Assembly (NCBI GenBank): GCA_042408535.1
Contig: JBHORA010000079.1
Span: 12,679 to 76,678, forward strand
DNA: 64,000 bases
Direction: 5' to 3'
From: BPIH01 sp042408535
GTDB lineage: Bacteria; Chloroflexota; Limnocylindria; Limnocylindrales; CSP1-4
The translations under genes were made by a program, and so were the position numbers. Under the pieces are notes generated by a model that made no database searches, was not told the origin of the DNA, and worked only from the letters and a program-made list of their open reading frames with translations. Positions 50,679 through 58,550 of the stretch are shown piece by piece. Position 1 is the first letter of the stretch; each line of letters begins with the position of its first letter.

Positions 50679-52402
50679 CGGCTCCCTGCCTCCGAGCACG
50701 TCAGCTCCCAGGCCCGGACCTCGGCGAGGGCGTCGGCCTCGCTCGGCAGGGCCGCCGCCAGGTCGAGCGGCCGGAAGCAGGCCGCCGCCCCGTCGGTCCG
50801 TCCACCGTCGCCCTCGAGGACCCCGGGCCAGCGGCCGTGCTCGTTGCCGAGGACGACGAGGTAGCGAGCGCCTGGGAAGGCTGCGGCGAGATCGAGGACC
50901 GCCGCCGGCGGTTCGTCGGGGAGGGCGAGGGCCGGGGCGTCGGTGGCGTAGGCGAGCCAGATCGGGAAGTTCGTGATGACCGGGCCGCTCTCCCCGGGTC
51001 GCGATCCGAGCGGCGTCCCGAGGGCTGCGAAGGCCGCTCCGATGGCCCGGAACTCCCGCTCGCGATTCGCTGCCTGGGCGCCGAAGCCCGGCAGGAAGAC
51101 GAGGCTGAAGAGGAGCGAGGCACCGACCGCCAGGGTCGGCCCCAGCCAGGCGACAGGTCGCGTCCAGCCTCGTCGGCGGCCGATAGCGGCGAGGAGCCGA
51201 TCGAGCGCGAGGAGGGCACCGACGACGAGAAGGACGTGGACAGCTCCAGCCGCGTGGAGGAACGTCCCCCACGTCGTCGCCACCGGGAAGAGGAGGCTCG
51301 TGGCCGCGAAGGTGATCGCCGCGAAGAGGACGAGCGGTCGGAGGGCCGCCAGGCGGGCCAGCCCGGGGATGGCGGCGAGACCGATGAGGGCGAGGGGGAC
51401 GCCGGGGAAGACGAGGACGTTCAGGAGGTTGTGGCCGAGGCCGACGAGGCGGAGCTCGAGGAGCCGGGCGGGCCCCAGGGCGAGATAGCGCTCGAGGGTC
51501 GGCTGATCCTGCCAGGCGAAGATGTCGAAGCCCGTCACCGAGAGCGCGTTCGCCAGGGCCTGGCCGGGGAGCGGCGTCCCGAAGACGAGCCAATCGCGAG
51601 CCGCCCAGGGGGCGAAGATGGCGAGGGAGACGACGGCGACGACACCAACCCCCCGGAGGCGCTCGCCGGGTCTGAGGCCGGGCCGCCCGAGGACGAGGAC
51701 GAGCCAGGCGAGCGCGAGCCAGGCCGCCTCGTTCCGGGTCAGGGCCGCCAGGCCGAGGAGGCAGCCGAGGACGACGAGCCGGCGGTCGCCGAGCAGAAAG
51801 CCGCTCGGTCGGTCGAGGAGGCGGGCCATGAGCATGGCCGCGCCAAGGGCGAGGGCGGCGAAGAGCATCGTCGAATCGGGGAGGGCCGAATGGAGGACGA
51901 GCGGCAGGTAGACGGCCGCCGTCAACCCCGTCCCGGCGGCGAGGACCCGGGCCCGACCCAGCGGCAGGTCGAGCTCGGCGGCGACGTCGGCGGCGAGGCG
52001 CCAGGCGAGGAGGGCGACAATGGCTCCGGTGGCGGCCGGCACGAGCTGGGCTGCGGCGTACGCCCCGCCGCCGAGGGCCATCGGTGCCGCGGCGAGGAGG
52101 GAGGGGAGCGGAAGCCAGACCTCGAAGGCCGGGCGCGGGAAGACGAGGGGCGGCGTCTGGTAGCTCCAGATGGCGTCGGCGACGAGGCCCCGGCCGGCGA
52201 GGAGGTTCCGGGCGACATCGATGTAGTAGGCCGTGTCCTCCGGGATCGGGAAGGGGACGAGGGCGGCGGCGAGGAGGCGGACGACGGAAGCGACGGCGAC
52301 GACGACGGCGGCGATGGCGACGTCCGCCCGCTCGAGGGGGCGGGCGAGGCTCGTCGGCGGGTTCGCCGCTGGCCAGGTTCCGCTCGTCGGCCGCGCCGTC
52401 AC
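50675..52402 (-). CDS. GT-C fold membrane glycosyltransferase
   Basis: 575 residues with 10-12 membrane segments. PF13231-like: the first outer loop has IPEDTAYYIDVARNLLAGRG, the acidic pair of polyprenyl-phosphate-sugar transferases, and a globular C-terminal domain with ITNFPIWLAYATDAPALALP. Similar in design to its upstream neighbour. GTG 52402 overlaps that neighbour's stop (GTGA), and its own stop overlaps the kinase start. Acceptor unknown. Confidence 0.82.
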   Translation of the reverse strand: MTARPTSGTWPAANPPTSLARPLERADVAIAAVVVAVASVVRLLAAALVPFPIPEDTAYYIDVARNLLAGRGLVADAIWSYQTPPLVFPRPAFEVWLPLPSLLAAAPMALGGGAYAAAQLVPAATGAIVALLAWRLAADVAAELDLPLGRARVLAAGTGLTAAVYLPLVLHSALPDSTMLFAALALGAAMLMARLLDRPSGFLLGDRRLVVLGCLLGLAALTRNEAAWLALAWLVLVLGRPGLRPGERLRGVGVVAVVSLAIFAPWAARDWLVFGTPLPGQALANALSVTGFDIFAWQDQPTLERYLALGPARLLELRLVGLGHNLLNVLVFPGVPLALIGLAAIPGLARLAALRPLVLFAAITFAATSLLFPVATTWGTFLHAAGAVHVLLVVGALLALDRLLAAIGRRRGWTRPVAWLGPTLAVGASLLFSLVFLPGFGAQAANREREFRAIGAAFAALGTPLGSRPGESGPVITNFPIWLAYATDAPALALPDEPPAAVLDLAAAFPGARYLVVLGNEHGRWPGVLEGDGGRTDGAAACFRPLDLAAALPSEADALAEVRAWELTCSEAGSR

Positions 52403-54042
52403 CGGACACCTCCCGCAGCGCCGACCTGGCATCGATCGTCGTCCGGCGTCGTGCACGTCGGATAGAGGGCGACGGCCGTTCCATCGCGCCAGACCGGCGG
52501 TCCGATCCAGGCCGGCCGCACGTCGGCGAGGAGGATCGGGGCGACCGCCGGCACCGCGTCGTCCGCCTCGAGGACGAGCCAGCGGATCCCGTAGGCCCGG
52601 GCGGCGGTCTCGATGACCGGCAACGGGTCGTTCGGGAGGACGATCCCACCCCGACCGCTGTAGTACCGGTAGCCCGCGGCGTCGATGGACATGAGGCGAT
52701 CGGAGGGTGCCGCCCCGCCCCTCTCGAGAGCGACCGCGACGGCGCGCATCCGGTCCCGCTTCGCTGCCCATGTTTCGTGGACGTCGAGGGTGCCGAGGAC
52801 CGCGAGGCCGAGGGACCAGGCCACGGCCGCGCCGAGAAAGACGCGCTCGGCCTGGACGGGCCGCCACGAACGGCGACGGGCGGCCACCCAGGCGACGGCC
52901 GTCGCCACACCATCGACGGCGAGGACGGCCGTGTGGGGGGTGAGGGCGACCGCGGAATGAATGAAGGTTCCCCCGGGCACATGGACCGCGGAGACGAGGG
53001 CCGAGAAGGCGAAGAGGAAGGCTCCGTAGGTGAAGAAGGGCCCGAAGATCGGCGATCGTCGCCGGTGCCAGGCGCCGACGACGGCGAAGGGAAGGAGGGC
53101 GATCCCTCCGACGAGGACGGCGAAGATGCCGGCCGCCGCGACGAGCCCGAGCACCCGACTGGCGAGGAGCGGGCCGATGCCCATGCCGAGGAGGTGATCG
53201 AGGGTAGCCGGGGTGGCGATCGAGTTCCACTCGCCGATGTCGCGGATGAAGAGGGCCTTCCCCGACGCGGCGGACGGCGAGGCGGTCCCGAAGGTCGCCC
53301 ACTGGCGGAGGTACCAGGGCCCGACGAGGAGGGCGAGAGCGACGCCGCCGGCGACGATCGACGCACGGCTGATCCGGGGTGCGGCCTCGGTCGCCCGCCG
53401 CGTGCCGACCCGCGGCGTTCGAAGTCGATCCCAGACCACGGCCAGGCCGAGGACGGCGACGACGAGCCAGCCGTCGTTTCGTGACAGGATGGCGAGGCCG
53501 GCGAGGACGGCGGCCGCCACGAAGGCTCGGCTGCTGCCCTGGAGAGCGCGAGCCGTCGCCCAGAGGGCACCCGCCACGATCGGCTCGTAGAGGCCGAAGT
53601 TGTCCGGCTGGGCGAGGAAGGGGAGGAGGAGGCCCGGGACGGCGGCGACGACGCCGGCCGCGACGGCTGCCCGGCTCGGGAGCCGGGCGTCCCGGGCGAT
53701 CGCCCAGGTCAGGGGCGCGGCGAGGGCGCCGACGAGGAGGAAGGGCCCGACCGCGGCAGCTGGCTGCGGGCCGAGGAGCCAGAGGAAGGGAACCTGGACG
53801 AACGAGGCGAGGGGCATCCAGTGGCCGAAGGCCGGGACGGGGAGGCTCGGCTCGGCGGGCAGGCGGCCACCGACCTCGGCGAAGATCCAGACGAAGTCGA
53901 CGTTCGGCCCGCGGCCGTCGGCGATGGCGCGAGCGGCGTCGACGTAGTAGAAGGAATCCGGATACGCAGGGTCCGGGAACCCGGCTGCCGCCATGGCCCG
54001 GGCAGCGAGGGCAAGGAGGTACAAAAGGACCGGGGTACCCAC
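52399..54042 (-). CDS. GT-C fold membrane glycosyltransferase
   Basis: 547 residues, about 11 membrane segments. Acidic first loop YPDSFYYVDAARAIADGRG and a C-terminal globular part (DRLMSIDAAGYRYYSGRGG). First gene of the minus-strand glycosyltransferase-kinase-regulator unit. GTG 54042 is preceded 9 bases upstream by TACGCT, so the transcript may be leaderless. Donor is probably a polyprenyl-phosphate sugar. Confidence 0.82.
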   Translation of the reverse strand: MGTPVLLYLLALAARAMAAAGFPDPAYPDSFYYVDAARAIADGRGPNVDFVWIFAEVGGRLPAEPSLPVPAFGHWMPLASFVQVPFLWLLGPQPAAAVGPFLLVGALAAPLTWAIARDARLPSRAAVAAGVVAAVPGLLLPFLAQPDNFGLYEPIVAGALWATARALQGSSRAFVAAAVLAGLAILSRNDGWLVVAVLGLAVVWDRLRTPRVGTRRATEAAPRISRASIVAGGVALALLVGPWYLRQWATFGTASPSAASGKALFIRDIGEWNSIATPATLDHLLGMGIGPLLASRVLGLVAAAGIFAVLVGGIALLPFAVVGAWHRRRSPIFGPFFTYGAFLFAFSALVSAVHVPGGTFIHSAVALTPHTAVLAVDGVATAVAWVAARRRSWRPVQAERVFLGAAVAWSLGLAVLGTLDVHETWAAKRDRMRAVAVALERGGAAPSDRLMSIDAAGYRYYSGRGGIVLPNDPLPVIETAARAYGIRWLVLEADDAVPAVAPILLADVRPAWIGPPVWRDGTAVALYPTCTTPDDDRCQVGAAGGVR

Positions 54043-54043
54043 G

Positions 54044-54110
54044 GCCGGTGCAGCGTAGCACCGGCTCGGCGACTCTCGAACCGGTACCTTTCACCCAGCG
54101 GACCGGTACC
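54044..54110. promoter_or_regulatory. Divergent control region with inverted and direct repeats
   Basis: GCCGGTGC (54044-54051) and GCACCGGC (54058-54065) form an 8-bp inverted repeat whose 6-base centre is, on the minus strand, TACGCT, a -10 hexamer 9 bases from GTG 54042. Further out, ACCGGTACC occurs twice as a direct repeat (54080-54088, 54102-54110) exactly 22 bp apart, two helical turns. Both look like operator sites between the minus-strand unit and the plus-strand GT87 gene. Confidence 0.5.
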
Positions 54111-54155
54111 GAAGAGTGGCGGTGTTCGGTCGGTGGAGGGTGATGGGATCGACCG

Positions 54156-55043
54156 GTGACGACGTTCACCGATGGCGGCCGCTTCTTCCTCGGTGGCGAT
54201 TTGCGGCGCCGGGCGATCGCGCACGGCCTCATCCTGGCGGGGCTGCTCTTCGCCGGCTATCTCTTCGTGGTCATCGCCCCGCGGGCCGGTACGGTCGGCT
54301 TCGATGCCTTCGCCTACTGGGCGGTCGACCCGGCACATCCGTACGAGCGAACTGCTGGGGGGCTCGGCGCCTTCACGTACTCGCCGGTCGTCGCCCGGCT
54401 GTTCGCTCCGGCCCGACTCCTCGACTTCTGGCAGTTCCTCTGGCTCTGGGAGGCTTTTCTCCTGGCCACGCTCCTCTGGCTCGGTGGGCGCCGCTCCCTT
54501 TCGCTCCTCGCCTTCCCGCCGGTCGCCCTCGAGCTCTACCACGGCAACATCCACCTTCTCATGGCCGCGGCTGTCGTCGTCGGATTTCGCCATCCAAGCG
54601 CCTGGGCCTTCATCCTCCTGACCAAGGTGACACCGGGGATCGGGCTCCTCTGGTTCCTCGTTCGGCGTGACTGGCGAGCGCTGGCGACGGCGATCTTCGT
54701 GACCCTCGTCCTCGTCCTGCTGTCGCTCGTCGTCGACGCCCGCCTCTGGCTGGCGTGGGTCTCGCAGAGCCTCTTCGCCACGGCCGCGGGAGCGCCGTTG
54801 AACCAGTTCTCCGTCCCCGTTCCGCTGCCCCTCCGCACGCTCGCTGCTGCGGCGATCGTGGTCTGGGGGGCCCGCACCGACCGCGCCTGGACGGTGCCTG
54901 TCGCTGTGACCCTCGGGCTCCCAGTTCTCTGGCCGTCCGGGTTCGCCGTGCTCGCCGCCCTCTGGGGCCTGGCCCGGGACTCTAGGCTCGCCCCGGGTGC
55001 GCTCGAGGCGCGATCCCGGGCCCGGCAGGCCAGGTTGTCTTGA
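54156..55043 (+). CDS. GT87-family membrane glycosyltransferase
   Basis: 295 residues, about 8 membrane segments, DUF2029/GT87 (mannosyltransferases using polyprenyl-phosphate mannose). Marks: YERTAGGLGAFTYSPVVARLF, the LELYHGNIHLLMAA stretch and FILLTKVTPGIGLLWFLVRRDW. A close paralogue of the gene at 61099. Shorter than typical GT87 (350-450). GTG 54156 follows a GGAGGG-containing stretch. Confidence 0.82.
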   Translation: MTTFTDGGRFFLGGDLRRRAIAHGLILAGLLFAGYLFVVIAPRAGTVGFDAFAYWAVDPAHPYERTAGGLGAFTYSPVVARLFAPARLLDFWQFLWLWEAFLLATLLWLGGRRSLSLLAFPPVALELYHGNIHLLMAAAVVVGFRHPSAWAFILLTKVTPGIGLLWFLVRRDWRALATAIFVTLVLVLLSLVVDARLWLAWVSQSLFATAAGAPLNQFSVPVPLPLRTLAAAAIVVWGARTDRAWTVPVAVTLGLPVLWPSGFAVLAALWGLARDSRLAPGALEARSRARQARLS

Positions 55044-55065
55044 TCCCGTGATCTGCGTTGGCCGG

Positions 55066-55299
55066 TCAGCGATCCTGGAGCGGATGGCGCCAGCGGAGGC
55101 CCGGGAAGCGCGTGAAGTCGCGGTCGGCGCTGATGAGCTCGGCCCCGATCTCGATGGCGAGTGCGGCAAGGTACGCGTCGGGAACGAGGTTCCCTCGCAC
55201 GGCGTCCTCGATGACGGCCGTTAGCGTCTTGCCGGAGCGCGCAGCTTCGGTCTTCAGCTCGGCGAGGAGCGCGTCGTCGATCCGGATCGTCGTCCGCAT
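55066..55299 (-). pseudogene. VapB-VapC fusion remnant
   Basis: 77 residues. The first ~35 (MRTTIRIDDALLAELKTEAA and on to VIEDAVR) are a ribbon-helix-helix VapB antitoxin N-terminus. The last ~42 (GNLVPDAYLAALAIEIGAEL, SADRDFTRFPGLRWRHPL) are the end of a VapC PIN-domain toxin. Between them the antitoxin C-terminus and about 95 toxin residues, including the first catalytic acids, are missing, a loss of roughly 400 bp that kept the frame. The product may still bind DNA but cannot be an active RNase. Confidence 0.8.
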
Positions 55300-55417
55300 G
55301 CATGAAATCATCAAGACGAGGCGCAATGATGGCAAGTCTCGAGGGGCGTCTCTCTGCCTGGTACCGATGGCCGGACGGGTAGCGCAGTCGGTGCCTGGAC
55401 GAGCGAGTCGGGCCGGT

Positions 55418-55423
55418 TAGACT
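55418..55423 (+). promoter_or_regulatory. Candidate leaderless -10 element (TAGACT)
   Basis: TAGACT ends 9 bases before ATG 55433, identical in sequence and spacing to the element at 12058. No ribosome-binding site precedes the start. Confidence 0.45.
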
Positions 55424-55432
55424 GAGCCCACC

Positions 55433-56266
55433 ATGGCTGCCCGGTCTCTCACCCTCGTCCTCCCCGCCTACAACGAGGCAGCCCGGATCGGGTCGGCCCT
55501 CGACGAGCTCTTCGGCTACCTCACCCGGCGCGGCGAGCGCGGTCGCCACGGGTCGCCCGGAGCGGCCGAGCTCCCGCTCGAGATCGAGGTCCTCGTCGTC
55601 GACGACGGGAGCAGCGATGCAACGGCCGACCTCGTTCGGGCCCGGCCGGAGTACGAACGGGACGTGGCCGGGGCGACGCTCAGCCTGCTCTCCGTCCCCC
55701 ATCGAGGCAAGGGGGCGGCGGTCCGAACGGGCATGCTCGCCGCCCGGGGCGAGCTCGTCGTCTTCGCCGACGCCGACATGGCGACCCCGCCGGACCAGAT
55801 CCCGCTCCTCGTCCGCGCCCTCGCCGACCACGACGTCGCCCTCGGGAGCCGCATCCAGCCCGACGGCCGTGACATGCGCCGAACCCAGCCCCTCCTCCGC
55901 CGTCTCCTCGGCCGCTGCTTCCATCTCCTCGCCTCGGCCTGGGTCGTCGGACCGGTGCAGGACACCCAGTGCGGCTTCAAGGGCTTCACGCGCGACGCAG
56001 CCCGGGACCTCTTCGGTCGCCAGCGGATCACGAGCATCGTCTTCGACGTCGAGATCATCTACCTCGCCCGGCGGCGGGGTTACCGGATTGCCATCGTGCC
56101 CGTCGCCTGGACGGACCGGCGAGGCTCGCGACTGCGAGCCCGACCGGGGCTCGCTCTCCGGGTCGCCTGGGATCTCGTTCGGATCCCCTTCCTCCACCGG
56201 TCGGTCACCTCGACGGCCGAACCGGTCGTCGCTGCGGCCGGTGAGCCGAGGCTCCCCGGCGACTGA
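55433..56266 (+). CDS. GT2 polyprenyl-phosphate glycosyltransferase (DPG synthase-like)
   Basis: 277 residues. GT-A fold: LTLVLPAYNEAARIG, VVDDGSSDATAD and VFADADMATP (the DxD), then QCGFKGFTRDAARDLF and the VFDVEIIYLARRRGYR motif of dolichyl-phosphate glucose/mannose synthases. It likely charges polyprenyl phosphate with a sugar from a nucleotide donor, feeding the GT-C enzymes around it. The ~20-residue insert near 32-48 is low complexity. Confidence 0.88.
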   Translation: MAARSLTLVLPAYNEAARIGSALDELFGYLTRRGERGRHGSPGAAELPLEIEVLVVDDGSSDATADLVRARPEYERDVAGATLSLLSVPHRGKGAAVRTGMLAARGELVVFADADMATPPDQIPLLVRALADHDVALGSRIQPDGRDMRRTQPLLRRLLGRCFHLLASAWVVGPVQDTQCGFKGFTRDAARDLFGRQRITSIVFDVEIIYLARRRGYRIAIVPVAWTDRRGSRLRARPGLALRVAWDLVRIPFLHRSVTSTAEPVVAAAGEPRLPGD

Positions 56267-57383
56267 TCCGCGCCTCGCCCTCCGGGCGGCGAGGGCGGAC
56301 GCCTTCCGCGACCGACTCCTGCCCATCGGCGCGCTCGGCGTCTTCGCGATCTCGGTGGCGCTCGTCGTTCTCGCTGGGGCGACCGCGGGAACCCTCGGCT
56401 ATGACTATCTCGCCTACGACGCCGCCGCCCGGCGGGTCCTCCAGGGGCTCCCGCTCTACGACACGAGCTACGAGGCAGCCGGCGGCTTTGGTCTCTACTA
56501 CTATCCGCCGCCCTTCGCTCTCGCCGTCCTGCCCCTGGCGGCCATCGCCTCGGCCGAGGTTGCGGTTTGGATCTGGACGGCCGGGATCGTCCTCGCCCTC
56601 GTCGCCGGCATCGCCCTTCTTCCGGTCCGGCCGAGGGTTCGCTGGCTCGTCCTCGCCCTGGCCGGCATCTTTTGGCCCACGGTCTACTCCCTCAAGCTCG
56701 GCCAGGTCGGCCCGATCCTCTTCCTCCTCTTCGTCGTCGCCTGGCGCTCCCTCGCGTCCGACCGAGTCGTCGGTGTCGTCGCCGCCCTCGGCGCCCTAAC
56801 GAAGATCCAGCCGGGGCTCCTCCTCGGCTGGGCGCTCCTTCGGCGGCGATGGCAGGCTGTCGGCATCGGGGCCGTCGGCGTCGGGGTCCTTTCGGTCGTC
56901 GCGACGCCCATCGTCGGGCAGGCTTCGTGGCCGGACTTCGCCACCCTCCTATCGAGGGTGAGCGATCCCATCGCGACGCCCGGCAACGTCACCTTCGGGG
57001 CGCTCGCCTACCGGGCCGGGGTCAGCCGCGAGGCGGCGGTCGTCGTCCAGTGGGTCAGCCTCGGCATCGTCGGTCTCGTCTGGGCCTTCGCCGCGCTCCG
57101 GCGCACGGCGGTCGTCGGCTACCTGGCGACGGTCGTGGCCAGCCAGTTGTTGTCGCCCATTCTCTGGGACCACTACGCCATCCTCCTTCTCCTGCCCGTC
57201 GCCTGGCTCTTGAACGAGCGCCGTTCCTGGGCAGTCGTCCTGCCCCTCGCCGCTCCATGGCCGATGGCCGCCCTCGTGCCCCCGATCGTCTATCCGGTGA
57301 CCCTCATCGTCGCCCTCGCAGCCCTCGTCCTTCGCCCGAAGTCGGGCCCGAGCGATGGCTCGCTGGCGGTCGGCCCTCGATAG
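56241..57383 (+). CDS. GT87-family membrane glycosyltransferase
   Basis: 380 residues, about 9-10 membrane segments. Family features: YDYLAYDAAARRVLQGLPLYD, YYYPPPFALAVLPLA, LKLGQVGPILFLLF and LTKIQPGLLLGWALLRRRW, ending with the WDHYAILLLLPVAWLL motif. Probably a polyprenyl-phosphate-mannose-dependent transferase. GTG 56241 overlaps the end of the GT2 gene by 26 bases; the next gene overlaps its end by 29, so the three are one unit. Confidence 0.85.
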   Translation: MSRGSPATDPRLALRAARADAFRDRLLPIGALGVFAISVALVVLAGATAGTLGYDYLAYDAAARRVLQGLPLYDTSYEAAGGFGLYYYPPPFALAVLPLAAIASAEVAVWIWTAGIVLALVAGIALLPVRPRVRWLVLALAGIFWPTVYSLKLGQVGPILFLLFVVAWRSLASDRVVGVVAALGALTKIQPGLLLGWALLRRRWQAVGIGAVGVGVLSVVATPIVGQASWPDFATLLSRVSDPIATPGNVTFGALAYRAGVSREAAVVVQWVSLGIVGLVWAFAALRRTAVVGYLATVVASQLLSPILWDHYAILLLLPVAWLLNERRSWAVVLPLAAPWPMAALVPPIVYPVTLIVALAALVLRPKSGPSDGSLAVGPR

Positions 57384-58482
57384 CGGCGGGGCGACCCGTC
57401 TCGGCGATCTCCTCCCCTCGCGGCCGATCCTCCTCGCCTTCGCCCTCTCGAGGGCCATCGTCCTCGTCGCCGCCCTGGCGGCCGAAACCGTCGTCGCCCG
57501 CAATCCTCGCCTGACGAGCGGCGCCGACGCACCGCTCCTGCGGAGCCTCACGGCCTGGGACGGCTGGTGGTACCTCGGCATCGCCCGAGACGGGTACCAG
57601 GCGACGCCCCTCGTCGACGGCTACGGGAACCTCGCCTTCTGGCCGCTCTATCCGATCGTCGTTCGCCTCCTCAGCCTCCCCTGGCCGGCCCTGGACGGCC
57701 TCGTCGCCGTTGCCATCTCGAATCTCGCCTGCCTCGTTGCCCTCGGCCTCGTCGAGCGGCTCGGGGCGACGGTCGTCGGTGAGGCGCGGGCGGTGCGGGG
57801 GGCGAGCCTCCTCGCCCTCTCCCCCTTCGGCTTCGTCTTCTCGATGGCCTATCCCGAGAGCCTCTTCCTCCTCCTTGGGGTCGGGGCCTGTCGCGCAGCC
57901 GAGCGCGGTCGCTGGGCCGCCGCCGGCCTCCTCGTCGCCCTCGCCACCCTCGATCGACCGCACGGCCTCGTCCTCCTGCCGACCCTCTTCTGGATCGGCC
58001 TCCGTGACCTCGAACCGAGCCGCCGGCGCCGGCTCGCCTGGCTCCTCGCCGGCCCCGCCGTCGCGGTCGCCTTCCTGGGCTTCGCGGCGGTCCTCGCCGG
58101 TCGACCCGACGCCTATCTGGAGGCCCAGGCGGCCTGGGGTCGATCCGGGGTCGGCGGATCGGGGGAGACCCTCGGGGCGAGCCTCGACGCGATCCGGGGG
58201 GCCCAGCTGGCGACCTTCCTGGCCGGGATCTACCTCCTTGTCTTTCTCCGGACCGACCGATTGCCGTTCGCCTACGTCCTGTGGCCGATCGCCACGCTCT
58301 TGGCGGACTTCGGCAGCGGCAATCTCGTCTCGGTCGGCCGCCACCTGACGGTCGTCGTGCCCTACTTCTGGCTCCTCGCCGGCCGTCGCTCCTGGCTCGG
58401 CCGGGTCGCCTGGCCCACGACCTCGGCCCTTCTCCTCTTCGGCTTCTCCCTCGTCAGCTTCGCCGGCTGGTACGTCCCCTGA
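57355..58482 (+). CDS. PIG-V-like mannosyltransferase
   Basis: 375 residues, about 9 membrane segments. PF04188 signature LTAWDGWWYLGIARDGYQ in the first outer loop, then NLAFWPLYPIVVRLL and MAYPESLFLLLGVGA. Eukaryotic PIG-V adds the second mannose to GPI anchors; bacterial homologues are putative polyprenyl-phosphate-mannose enzymes with unknown acceptors. ATG 57355 lies inside the previous gene. Confidence 0.87.
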   Translation: MARWRSALDSGGATRLGDLLPSRPILLAFALSRAIVLVAALAAETVVARNPRLTSGADAPLLRSLTAWDGWWYLGIARDGYQATPLVDGYGNLAFWPLYPIVVRLLSLPWPALDGLVAVAISNLACLVALGLVERLGATVVGEARAVRGASLLALSPFGFVFSMAYPESLFLLLGVGACRAAERGRWAAAGLLVALATLDRPHGLVLLPTLFWIGLRDLEPSRRRRLAWLLAGPAVAVAFLGFAAVLAGRPDAYLEAQAAWGRSGVGGSGETLGASLDAIRGAQLATFLAGIYLLVFLRTDRLPFAYVLWPIATLLADFGSGNLVSVGRHLTVVVPYFWLLAGRRSWLGRVAWPTTSALLLFGFSLVSFAGWYVP

Positions 58483-58537
58483 CCCTGGCCGCCGACTCGT
58501 GTGAGGTTGCCCACGCAACGACTGCGCGACCGGGTGC

Positions 58538-58543
58538 TATCCT
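58538..58543 (+). promoter_or_regulatory. Candidate leaderless -10 element (TATCCT)
   Basis: TATCCT ends 7 bases before GTG 58551, in the 68-base gap after the PIG-V-like gene. It would give a leaderless transcript for the acyltransferase-GT4 pair. Confidence 0.35.
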
Positions 58544-58550
58544 GCCGCCC

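Noticed and set aside
49425..53570. A single 1,381-codon open frame on the minus strand
   Set aside because: Only its last 417 codons look like a protein (the kinase). The rest is Arg/Pro/Ser-rich antisense-type sequence in a different frame from the real glycosyltransferase genes.
50675..54232. A 1,185-codon fused glycosyltransferase
   Set aside because: The first part is in a shadow frame of the 52399-54042 gene. The true gene starts at GTG 52402 with a GTGA overlap.
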